From NCBI RefSeq assembly GCF_024494595.1, contig NZ_JANHDI010000007.1:62001-126000 (forward strand): 64,000 nt of DNA, given 5' to 3'. Both the position numbers and the translations under genes were made by a program. The notes under the pieces were generated by a model. That model worked only from the letters and a program-made list of their open reading frames with translations, was not told the origin of the DNA and searched no databases. The DNA comes from Halobellus rarus. GTDB taxonomy: Archaea; Halobacteriota; Halobacteria; Halobacteriales; Haloferacaceae. Below are positions 1 through 7,663 of the stretch, in pieces (positions within the stretch are counted from its first letter, which is position 1; every line of letters starts with the position of its first letter).

Positions 1-2
1 TC

Positions 3-452
3 TTCTGGGGGTTGGCCGACGCTGGTCAACGGGGATTAGAGCTGAAGGAGGCGACGCTGACGCTCTCGATCGGCGTGCTGCTGGCGATCGGCTCCAACTT
101 CCTCCTGAACCTCCCGATGATCTACTACTTCGGGTATATGGGGGCTGCGGCCGCTACCCTCATCAGTTCGGGTATCTACGTCGTCTTCGTCTGGTACGTC
201 TCGAGTCGACACATCAACTGGAGTTTCCCCGAACACACGATTCGAAACACCGTCCTCGCCGGGACGCTGATGGGCCTTCCGCCCGCCGCCGTGTATCTCA
301 CGGGAAGCTACACCCACGTGCTCGTGGTCGCCGCGAGCCTCTTGGGGGCCCCGATCTACCTGACGGTCGTCTACGTCCTGGGAGAGTTCCGCGAGGACGA
401 AATCCGGGCCGTCTCGGATCTGTTCGACACGGTCGTCGGCCCCCTCCGCTGA
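3..452 (+). CDS. Polysaccharide flippase, C-terminal part (cut by window edge)
   Basis: The reading frame is open from base 3 and ends at a TGA at 450-452, so the true start lies outside the window. About 149 residues remain. Four or more hydrophobic segments alternate with short polar loops, and a segment reading GYMGAAAATLISSG resembles the C-terminal helices of MATE-like polysaccharide or O-antigen flippases (Wzx, MviN/RfbX type). Such proteins move lipid-linked glycans across the membrane. The glycosyltransferases and glycosidases that follow support a surface-glycan role. The call rests on hydrophobic pattern and context; another multi-pass family is possible. Confidence 0.65.
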   Translation, partial: FWGLADAGQRGLELKEATLTLSIGVLLAIGSNFLLNLPMIYYFGYMGAAAATLISSGIYVVFVWYVSSRHINWSFPEHTIRNTVLAGTLMGLPPAAVYLTGSYTHVLVVAASLLGAPIYLTVVYVLGEFREDEIRAVSDLFDTVVGPLR

Positions 453-562
453 TCGGGACTGAGGACTGCGTACCGGTGATCGTACGGCGGGGGTCGCGAC
501 CTTCGATAGGTGGCTCCAACAGCGTCTAAGACGCCTGGTATCGATCGGATCTCGGAGCGGAT

Positions 563-2224
563 TCACAGACTTTCGTCGACGTGATCGGCCGCCTTCAGGG
601 CGAGCGCGGCGATCGTCAACGTCGGATGCGTCGCGCCGCCGGTGACGAAGACGCTGCCCGAGGCGACGTATAGGTTCCGGACGTCGTGGGTCCGCAGCGT
701 CGGACGCACGACGCTCTCGGCCGGGTCGGTTCCCATTCGGGTGGTCCCCATCTTGTGGGAGGCGGGCCGCGGGCTGTCGAAATCGCTCTCGAAGGTGATC
801 TCCGCGCCCAGTTCGTCCATAATGTCGCGCTGTATCTCCCGGGCGTACGCCATCGTCTCGCGAGCGTGTGAGCCGAGAGACCACGAAACGTCGGGGACGG
901 GATTTCCGAAGCCGTCGGTCCGGGAGAGATCGAGCGTGACGGCGTTCCCTTCTCTCGGAAGGAGTTCGGGATTCGCGATCATCCCGACGCGCCGGTTCGG
1001 CGTGTCGGCTCGCATCTCTTCGAGCGCTTCGTCGCCCCACTTGTCTCCGACGAGCGGGTCGAACATATCCTCTCGCGTGTCGCGGTCTCCGCCGCGGAGC
1101 GCGCGAGTCGTCCCGGACACCGGGTCGATGTTCTCGAACGCGAGTTTGATGCTCCCCGGAGTCGGCTCCTCGTGATCGTAGAATTGGTGGGTCTCGCTCG
1201 TGTAGAACCCGATCGGGTTCTGGTTCGTCGGCTCGTCGAGGACGCCCTCGACCCGGACGATCGGGTGATCCATAAAGTAGCGGCCGACCGCGCCGCTGGT
1301 GTTCGCCAGTCCGTCCGGATACGTCTCCGAGGCCGACAGAAGCAGCAGCCGAGGGATCTCGACGGCACCGCAGGCGAGCACGAACCGGTCGGCGGTCTGT
1401 CGGTGCCGCTCGCCGTCGGGCGTCGCGTACACCGCTGCCTCGACGTGCGCGCCCTCGTCGTCGTGGACGAGGCGCTGGACCGGCGCGCGGTCGACGACCC
1501 GGGCTCCCTCCGCTTCCGCCTTCCTGACGTGGATGTCGGCGCTGTATTTGGCGCCCGAGGGACAGACTGGGATACAGGTGCTGAAACCGAGACACTGGGT
1601 CCGGTCGTCGTAGGGCTCGGAGTTTCTGGCCTGCGGGATAGTGTGCATCGTGATCCCGAGTTCCTCACACGCCGCTGCGAACAGCGAGTCCGAGTAACTC
1701 GGGGGGAACGCGTCCATCGGATACTCCTGTTCGCGGGGGGGCCCGAAGGGGTTGTCGTCGGCACCGGCCACGCCGAGCTCCCGCTCGGCGCGCGCGTAGT
1801 ACGGGCGGAGATCGTCGTACCCGATGGGCCAGTCCGACGCGAGGCCGTACCGACTGTTCATCTCGAAGTCCTTCTCGTGGAAGCGCGTCGCCATCCCGAG
1901 CCAGTGGAGCGACGTCCCGCCGATCCCCTTCACGCGCGTCCGGTTCAACCGGTAGTACACGTCGCCCGAAGAGGCGTACCTGTCTCGCGCGCCCCCGACG
2001 TCCCACACCTCCTCGAAGCCCACTTCCGGGCGAATCGCCGCCTCCATCCGCTGACGGCGGCTCTCCCGATCGAACCGGGGGCCGGCCTCGAGGATCACCA
2101 CTTCGTGGCCCCCCTTCGACAGCGAGTAGGCGGCGAGCGCGCCCGCCACGCCCGAACCGACGACGCAGACGTCGGGGTCCGGAACGGGGGTGCGATCACG
2201 CGACTCCGAGGACGACTCACTCAT
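563..2224 (-). CDS. GMC family oxidoreductase (large FAD subunit)
   Basis: This is an FAD-dependent glucose-methanol-choline type dehydrogenase of 553 residues. The N-terminal Rossmann FAD motif (CVVGSGVAGALAAYSLSKGG) lies near residues 20-40. A Cys-containing segment, CLGFSTCIPVCPSGAKYSA, lies in the middle and is typical of the gluconate/sorbitol dehydrogenase-like branch. The C-terminal GMC domain holds SHKMGTTRMGTDP and a closing GSVFVTGGATHPTLTIAALA. I chose ATG 2224 rather than a start six codons upstream because it overlaps the stop of the preceding gene by 8 bp (ATGAGTGA). That gene encodes the usual subunit-3 partner, so the two are almost certainly a translationally coupled pair. 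The substrate cannot be read from sequence; a sugar or polyol is likely. No TAT signal is visible here, so export would depend on the partner. Confidence 0.88.
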   Translation of the reverse strand: MSESSSESRDRTPVPDPDVCVVGSGVAGALAAYSLSKGGHEVVILEAGPRFDRESRRQRMEAAIRPEVGFEEVWDVGGARDRYASSGDVYYRLNRTRVKGIGGTSLHWLGMATRFHEKDFEMNSRYGLASDWPIGYDDLRPYYARAERELGVAGADDNPFGPPREQEYPMDAFPPSYSDSLFAAACEELGITMHTIPQARNSEPYDDRTQCLGFSTCIPVCPSGAKYSADIHVRKAEAEGARVVDRAPVQRLVHDDEGAHVEAAVYATPDGERHRQTADRFVLACGAVEIPRLLLLSASETYPDGLANTSGAVGRYFMDHPIVRVEGVLDEPTNQNPIGFYTSETHQFYDHEEPTPGSIKLAFENIDPVSGTTRALRGGDRDTREDMFDPLVGDKWGDEALEEMRADTPNRRVGMIANPELLPREGNAVTLDLSRTDGFGNPVPDVSWSLGSHARETMAYAREIQRDIMDELGAEITFESDFDSPRPASHKMGTTRMGTDPAESVVRPTLRTHDVRNLYVASGSVFVTGGATHPTLTIAALALKAADHVDESL

Positions 2225-2798
2225 CGCTCTGAGGTCCCACACCGTTCACCGACGCCGATCCGGACGTGGTCGACGGTGGTTTCTGATACGACTCGTACCC
2301 GCCCGGATGGCCGATCGGGTTTTCGACTCCGAGCAGCCGACTTCCGCGGGGTGAGGTGTACAGTCCGTACAGGAGTTGATTGACGACGTGGTAGCGGACC
2401 CGTTGGGGAACGCTCCCGTCCGGACTGGAGACCGTTCGATCGACGCCCATCGATCGCAGCACGGAGTCGCATTCGGTCGGTGACAGCGCGCTCATCGCCG
2501 CCCCGTGCGTCCCTCGGGCGCGTTTGTCGAGCGCTCTCGCCGCCGAGGCAATCTCACGCTGCCGTGCCGGCGGCAACCCCCGCACGTATTGATCGACGAA
2601 CTCCCCGATTCCCGTCACCTCCGACGGATAGACCACCCTCGCGACGGCGGTCAGGACACCGACGCCGTCGTCGGTGATCTCGACTCCACCGCTCGCGGAC
2701 GGTTCTCCGACCAGCTCCGGCACGTCTCGAACCGCCGGAATTACCGAGCCGCCACCGGCGAAAAGGGCGGCTACCGCGTCCCGTCGCGTGAGTTCCAT
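2217..2798 (-). CDS. Gluconate 2-dehydrogenase subunit 3 family protein (TAT signal)
   Basis: The protein has 193 residues and begins MELTRRDAVAALFAGGGS, a short twin-arginine-like signal. The remainder resembles the small subunit 3 of membrane-bound gluconate 2-dehydrogenases: a helical domain containing LTAVARVVYPSEVTGIGEFVDQY and a VRYHVVNQLLYGLYTSPRGSRLLGVENP block close to the C-terminus. In known complexes this subunit carries the flavoprotein across the membrane by TAT hitch-hiking. It is the first gene of a two-gene operon; its stop overlaps the start of the GMC subunit. An AT-rich box at about 2827-2837 (minus strand AATTAAATATG) lies about 34 bp before the ATG and is a plausible TATA box. 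Confidence 0.82.
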   Translation of the reverse strand: MELTRRDAVAALFAGGGSVIPAVRDVPELVGEPSASGGVEITDDGVGVLTAVARVVYPSEVTGIGEFVDQYVRGLPPARQREIASAARALDKRARGTHGAAMSALSPTECDSVLRSMGVDRTVSSPDGSVPQRVRYHVVNQLLYGLYTSPRGSRLLGVENPIGHPGGYESYQKPPSTTSGSASVNGVGPQSDE

Positions 2799-2927
2799 AC
2801 TGCGTCCTCACAATCGCCACACATATCATATTTAATTCACGTGAGGATGAAAATAACAAAAACTGACAGTTTTATGGCCGGCGAGGAATACGGGCTGTCG
2901 ACCCGCCGCGGGGCGCCCCCCCAGACT

Positions 2928-3821
2928 TCAATTTCGGGCGTCGGACTCCGGTCGGTTCAGCCGCCACCGCCGCAGCGCGAGCACCAGAAGCGTCATCGCT
3001 GTCACACCCAACGCCGTCTGCAATTTCGACCCATGCCGGCCGAAAATCCACGACTGCTCGAGGAACAGGAGCGGCTCGAGGCCCCGGCTTCGGAAGTGGA
3101 CCGCCGGAACGAGTTCGATCAGATAGAAGCCGACTGCGGCGATGCTCCCGAGACAGAGCCACGCGACCGGAACGGCGACGACCGCGAGCGGCCACCGTCC
3201 GCCGGCGTCGGCGGGGGGCTCCAGAGACGGCTGCGAACTTCGGAGTCGCGAGAGCGCTCGTCCGATCGCCGTCGAGCGAGTCAGCACCGCGGCACCGACG
3301 CCGCCGAGCAGCACGGCCGAGAGGAAACTGTTGATCGAGAGGACGACGCTCGTCGGGAAGAACTGAAACCGTCCGGTGAGTTCGTAGCCCCACGCGGTGA
3401 CGGTTCCCACGTAGAGCGACGCCACGGCGACGACGGCGACGGTACGACGTATCCCCAGTCCGGAATCGGTGTCGACTCCCCGATCCGACGGACGGTCGAG
3501 AGCGTTTCGGAGTCCCGAAGCGGCGAGGCCGAACGCGAGATAGCCGAGGGACAGCCAAGGGTCGAACACGCCGTGGAAAAGCTGGTAGGCGAGGTAGCCG
3601 AGGACCGTCCCGACCACCGCCGCTGGCCCCGCGAACAGACCTGCCAGTGCGGCGAGTGCAGGCAGCAGTTGCAGCAGCACCGGTCCGGTCAGCGGCCACG
3701 ACGGACCGACTGTGATAAGCGCAAGGCCGGTGAACGCGGCGATGCTGACGAGAGCCGACCCCACCGCCCGCCGCGAGAACAGCGGGCGATCCGTTGGAAC
3801 GCGTGCGGTACCGTCTGACAC
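2928..3821 (-). CDS. Polytopic membrane protein of unknown function
   Basis: There are about 297 residues with roughly six to eight hydrophobic helices. Hydrophobic blocks start at AVGSALVSIAAFTGLALITV and include ALAALAGLFAGPAAVVGTVL and a last helix, LQTALGVTAMTLLVLAL, followed by a basic tail. I picked the GTG at 3821 over longer ATG options because a TATA-like box (3841-3852) sits 25 bp upstream. That is the spacing expected of a leaderless haloarchaeal transcript, and the extra upstream residues are arginine-rich and not hydrophobic. The general look (gly/ala-rich helices in a ~300-residue protein) is like ECF-type substrate-binding subunits or VanZ/queuosine-transporter-like proteins, but no diagnostic motif was found. 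Function is unassigned. Confidence 0.7.
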   Translation of the reverse strand: MSDGTARVPTDRPLFSRRAVGSALVSIAAFTGLALITVGPSWPLTGPVLLQLLPALAALAGLFAGPAAVVGTVLGYLAYQLFHGVFDPWLSLGYLAFGLAASGLRNALDRPSDRGVDTDSGLGIRRTVAVVAVASLYVGTVTAWGYELTGRFQFFPTSVVLSINSFLSAVLLGGVGAAVLTRSTAIGRALSRLRSSQPSLEPPADAGGRWPLAVVAVPVAWLCLGSIAAVGFYLIELVPAVHFRSRGLEPLLFLEQSWIFGRHGSKLQTALGVTAMTLLVLALRRWRLNRPESDARN

Positions 3822-3840
3822 TTCGATAAACGTCCGTCGC

Positions 3841-3852
3841 AAGTATAATAAA
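3841..3852 (-). promoter_or_regulatory. TATA box of the membrane-protein gene at 2928-3821
   Basis: On the minus strand the sequence reads TTTATTATACTT, centred about 25 bp before a GTG codon at 3821. This spacing places transcription initiation at or next to the start codon, so the mRNA is probably leaderless. It decides the start of that gene. Confidence 0.6.
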
Positions 3853-4069
3853 TATCTCGGCGGGCCGGCTGGTGAGTTTCCGCTACCGACGTGCGAGAGG
3901 AACCCGACGGACCTACGCGCGACCGTGGACACCCGACTGAGCGGCCACTTCGATTCCGTGGAGACCGGCTCGATGACCTCCTCGGTTCCGCGAAGACTCC
4001 GTTCGGCGATCCGTTCTATCCCACGAAGTTAAGTTGGAGGAAACGGAAATACAGTGGTAATTGACTGCT

Positions 4070-5206
4070 ATGGACGCCGGATCAACGAGCCGACGGTGCC
4101 GGACCGACAGGATTGAAGACGGCTCCGACACGGACACGAGCGTCCGACGGCGGGAGCTACTGAAACGTGCCGGACAGGGAGCAGTCGTCGCGTCGGGGCT
4201 GCTCGCCGGCTGTTCGGCGAACGAGGACGGCGGAGACGCGAATCCGACGGGAACAGCAACCGAGACTTCGGCCAAACCGTCACTCGACCAGTTTGGCGTC
4301 GGCGTCTACCTCGGAGACGAGGGCGCGCTGGAACCCTGGGAGGAGTGGTTCGGCCGGACTGTCGACTACTACTCGCTCAACGTCCCGCGCGACGGGTGGG
4401 AGAAGTACCGTATCGAGAATATGCCGCTTGAGCGGCCGATAGCCGACATCGCAGCCGACAGAGAGATCGTCGTCACCGTCCATCTGTACCCGCCGGAACA
4501 GACGAGAATGATCGCGGTTGCCAGGGGAAACCACGACGAACAGTTTCGGGCGATGGCCCGGAGTTTTCTCGACAACGACCTCGCGGACGCGACGCTCCGA
4601 ATCAGTCACGAGATGAACGGGCGCTGGGCCGCGACCGGGGCGGTCGGCCGCCCCAGGTGGTACGTCGCGGCGTGGCGACAGGTCGTCGACGTGTTGGACG
4701 GCGTCGACGGAACCGACTTCTCCTACATATGGGCCCCGCACATCGGGGAACTCCATATGGACGCGACCGAGGCCTATCCCGGCGACGACTGGGTCGACAA
4801 GGTCGGTCTGACGGTCTACGACGTGAACGACCTCTACTACCCGGAGGACTGCGACCCCGAGTGCGTGCGAAACCGTCGACGGCAGGTGTGGGACAACATC
4901 GTCGACGGCAACTTCGGCCTGAACGATTGGGCCCAGTTCGCCCGCGACCACGGCAAACCACTGGTGTTCCCCGAGTACGGCGTGACCGCACGTAATCGAA
5001 ACGGCGCAGGTGGCGGCGACAACCCGCTGTTCTTCCGGTGGTTCGCCGACTGGATGCTCGCCAACAGCGACGTGGTCGAGTGGCACAACGTCTGGAGTTT
5101 CGTCGCGGGGTCGCACTACATCGGCCCCGAGAGCGAACACCAGTCGTCGGAGTTCCCGCGGCACGCCGACGCCTCGGAGGCGTTTAAATCGCTGTACGGG
5201 GGCTGA
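4070..5206 (+). CDS. Exported GH26-like glycoside hydrolase (TAT lipoprotein)
   Basis: The product has 378 residues from ATG 4070. A twin-arginine stretch (VRRRELLKRAG) is followed by a hydrophobic segment and a lipobox LLAGCS, so it should be anchored outside the cell by lipid. The mature part matches the clan GH-A glycosidases of family 26 (beta-mannanase and related). The acid/base candidate is E181 in RISHEMNGRW, and the nucleophile candidate is E302 in FPEYGV. A Trp-rich C-terminal end (EWHNVWSF) is also typical. The gene ends three bases before a GT4 glycosyltransferase, so the pair is probably one operon, suggesting trimming or remodelling of the same glycan. The true substrate is unknown; beta-mannan or beta-1,3-xylan-like polymers are the family precedents. 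Confidence 0.8.
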   Translation: MDAGSTSRRCRTDRIEDGSDTDTSVRRRELLKRAGQGAVVASGLLAGCSANEDGGDANPTGTATETSAKPSLDQFGVGVYLGDEGALEPWEEWFGRTVDYYSLNVPRDGWEKYRIENMPLERPIADIAADREIVVTVHLYPPEQTRMIAVARGNHDEQFRAMARSFLDNDLADATLRISHEMNGRWAATGAVGRPRWYVAAWRQVVDVLDGVDGTDFSYIWAPHIGELHMDATEAYPGDDWVDKVGLTVYDVNDLYYPEDCDPECVRNRRRQVWDNIVDGNFGLNDWAQFARDHGKPLVFPEYGVTARNRNGAGGGDNPLFFRWFADWMLANSDVVEWHNVWSFVAGSHYIGPESEHQSSEFPRHADASEAFKSLYGG

Positions 5207-5209
5207 GCG

Positions 5210-6376
5210 ATGAACCTGCTACAACTGAGTCGGGTCGCGCCGCACCCACCACAGAACGGCGCTGAGGTCCGGGTCTGGAAGACGTCGGAGAAGCTGTCGG
5301 AGCAGGGGGATCTCTGGTTGGCGACGCCCCCGGGCGACGAACCGATTCCGGGCGATATCACACAGATCAGTCTGGACTCGATGCTGTTCGAACGGCGGCC
5401 GCTCTGGAATGAACTCTGGACCGCGTCGTTCGTCGTCTCGAAGCGCCACCCGCTCCGGACGCTGCTCACGCGCGCGGCGGTCTCCGCGGTGGACGATCAC
5501 GACGTCGCCTTCGACGTCGTCGTCTGCGAGTTCCCGCAGCTGACCGACGCGGCGATCCGACTGGCGAACGAACACGACGCGTGGCTGCTGTTGAACAAGC
5601 ACAACGCCGACTATCGGATTCTGGACGGCTTCCTCAGAGAGCGGTCCGTGCCGAAACCCATCCGCCGACGGGCCGTCGAGAATTTCCTGTCGCTCGAACG
5701 GCGCGGGATCGCGCACGCCGACGCGGTCGTCTTTCAGTCCCAGGACGACGCCGACCGGTTTGAGGACGCACCCGCCGAGTCGACGTTCGTCGTTCCGAAC
5801 GGCTGCGACTTCGAGTCGATTCGAGCTGGCGGAGATTCGGAGGCGCTGCGACGGGCGTGGGACATCGACCCCGAGGCGTTCGTCTGCGTGTTTCTCGGCT
5901 CGTACGACTACTCGCCGAACCGGCGTGCCGCGGAAGCGATCACCGACGAGATCGCGCCGGCGCTCCCGGACGTCGAGTTCGTTCTCATCGGACGGAATCC
6001 GCCGACGACGGACGGGGAAAACGTCCACGCGCCCGGCTACGTCGACGATCTCGCGGGTGCGCTGGAGATGGCCGACGTCGCGCTCTGTCCGCTGTTCAGC
6101 GGCTCCGGCACCAAACTCAAACTCCTCGATTACTTCGCGGCAGGGCTCCCTGTCGTGACGACACCGGTCGGCGTCGAGGGACTCCCCGTCGAGGACGGAA
6201 AAGACGCGCTCGTCTCCGAGACCGTCGAGGGGATCATCGCGGACGTCGACCGTCTCAGGGCGTCCGATGATCTGCGTGCGGAGTTGTCGGAGGCGGGGCG
6301 CGACATCGCCGCCGACCACTCGTGGGAGTCGCTGATGGCGGAGTACGACGAGATACTCGACGGTGTCGATCAGTAG
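5210..6376 (+). CDS. Glycosyltransferase family 4 (GT-B fold)
   Basis: The product has 388 residues without membrane segments. The N-terminal Rossmann half begins NLLQLSRVAPHPPQNGAEVR with the Gly/Ala-containing loop of GT-B enzymes. The C-terminal half carries VPNGCDFESI and FLGSYDYSPNRRA. The donor-binding region is LFSGSGTKLKLLDYFAAGLP followed by VTTPVGVEGLP, the usual E/GxG...K.lEyma-type motif of GT4 retaining transferases. It should transfer a nucleotide-activated sugar to a lipid-linked or surface glycan. The start ATG follows the stop of the GH26-like gene by three bases. The acceptor and donor sugars cannot be deduced. Confidence 0.85.
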   Translation: MNLLQLSRVAPHPPQNGAEVRVWKTSEKLSEQGDLWLATPPGDEPIPGDITQISLDSMLFERRPLWNELWTASFVVSKRHPLRTLLTRAAVSAVDDHDVAFDVVVCEFPQLTDAAIRLANEHDAWLLLNKHNADYRILDGFLRERSVPKPIRRRAVENFLSLERRGIAHADAVVFQSQDDADRFEDAPAESTFVVPNGCDFESIRAGGDSEALRRAWDIDPEAFVCVFLGSYDYSPNRRAAEAITDEIAPALPDVEFVLIGRNPPTTDGENVHAPGYVDDLAGALEMADVALCPLFSGSGTKLKLLDYFAAGLPVVTTPVGVEGLPVEDGKDALVSETVEGIIADVDRLRASDDLRAELSEAGRDIAADHSWESLMAEYDEILDGVDQ

Positions 6377-6430
6377 AGCGGATGCGGTCGGCCAGCCACG
6401 TAGCAATGCACTCCAGCGGCCCGCACTGCG

Positions 6431-7351
6431 TCACCCGGCGAGTTCCGAGTACGGTCGGAACGGCGCGTCGGCGGCGTAATCTCGGAGGCCGATCAGCACG
6501 GTTCGGATCGCCGCCGTCTGCCCCGTGACGGCCCACTTGACGAATGCCAGCAGGAGAACGGCGGCGAACGACGGGTAAAACATCGTGCGCTCCGTCAGCG
6601 AGAAGTTCTCCGCGGCGAACTGGAGTTTGTTCCGCGTGCTGTGGTAGGTCATAAACGGCGAGGTGCCCCCCGTGAGGCCGATACGGTGGTAGATCTTCGA
6701 GTCGGGCGTCGTGAGGACCTTCCATCCCCGTGCTCGCGCCTTCCAGGCGAGGTCGACGTCTTCCATCCCGAGGAAGTAGGCGTCGTTCAGGAGACTGATC
6801 TCGGTGAGGAAGTCCGGATCGAGGAGGACGAGACACGTTTGGACGTAGTCGACGGGGTACGGCTCGTCCCGAGGCGGCTCGCGTATCAGCCTAGCCTTCC
6901 CGCCGGCCCAGGGGTAGAACCGATAGCCCGCGTTGTGTATCTCGCCCGTCTCTGCGTGGTGGATGACGCCGCCGACGGCGGCCACCCGCTCGTATCGCTC
7001 GGCGGTCTCGACGAGCGGTTCGAGGAAGTCCTCGGTGACGATGGTGTCGTCGTTCAGGAGGAGGACGTAGTCGACGCCGGCATCGAGGGCGTGGCGGATG
7101 CCGGCATTGTTCCCGCGGGCGAAGCCCAGATTCTCGTCGTTGGCGACGAACTCACACCACTCGTACTCGCGTCGCAGTCGCTCCAGGGACCCGTCCTCCG
7201 AGCCGTTGTCGACCACGACGACGCGGTAATTGGGGTAGGAGATCGACTCCAGGGAGTCGAGACAGTCGCTGGTCTCCCCGTAGTTCTCCCACGTGAGGAC
7301 GACGATTCCGACTGTCGGCGTGTCGCCCGAGTGTTCGGTGACACCCGACAT
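6431..7351 (-). CDS. Glycosyltransferase family 2 (rhamnosyltransferase-like)
   Basis: This GT-A enzyme of about 306 residues starts with TVGIVVLTWENYGETSDCL. It contains VVVVDNGSEDGS (nucleotide-binding), ENLGFARGNNAGIRHA and the DxD-like metal site in LLLNDDTIV. A second signature, GMEDVDLAWKARARGW, is the ED-x-D acceptor/catalytic motif of the WcaA/rhamnosyl branch. A hydrophobic C-terminal segment (FYPSFAAVLLLAFVKWAV) probably ties it to the membrane. I used ATG 7351; a GTG one codon upstream is possible. It is convergent with the GT4 gene with only 54 bp between them. Sugar specificity is unknown. Confidence 0.88.
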   Translation of the reverse strand: MSGVTEHSGDTPTVGIVVLTWENYGETSDCLDSLESISYPNYRVVVVDNGSEDGSLERLRREYEWCEFVANDENLGFARGNNAGIRHALDAGVDYVLLLNDDTIVTEDFLEPLVETAERYERVAAVGGVIHHAETGEIHNAGYRFYPWAGGKARLIREPPRDEPYPVDYVQTCLVLLDPDFLTEISLLNDAYFLGMEDVDLAWKARARGWKVLTTPDSKIYHRIGLTGGTSPFMTYHSTRNKLQFAAENFSLTERTMFYPSFAAVLLLAFVKWAVTGQTAAIRTVLIGLRDYAADAPFRPYSELAG

Positions 7352-7663
7352 CACGACCCCTGGAATCGATGATCCGACTCCCGAAACGGACTCTCATAGC
7401 GGGGCATCGGCTGTTGTGTGTGCATCGTTCCATAGCGAGTGGAACGTGCCCCGTATTCATTGTTGTGCCGTTATCTGGAAGTTAACGTCGACAACGTCGG
7501 GATCCCCGAGACGGAGTGTCGATCGATAGACCATCTGAGCCGACGGGTAGATCGACGCCGTCGTGGTGGCCTGTTGCGGCCATTCCGCCGATAAACGGGG
7601 GAGAGAAACGCCCTTCGTAACCTACTCATAATAATACGAGGTGGCTCACAAACGGGAGTGTAG
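7352..7663. other. Divergent intergenic region (312 bp)
   Basis: No protein-coding gene is supported here. The region separates the minus-strand GT2 from the plus-strand membrane protein, so it must hold both promoters. An AT-rich stretch at about 7626-7637 (TCATAATAATAC) lies about 30 bp before the ATG at 7664 and is a reasonable TATA box. For the GT2 gene only a weak candidate (CTATGAG on the minus strand near 7394) was seen. Confidence 0.5.
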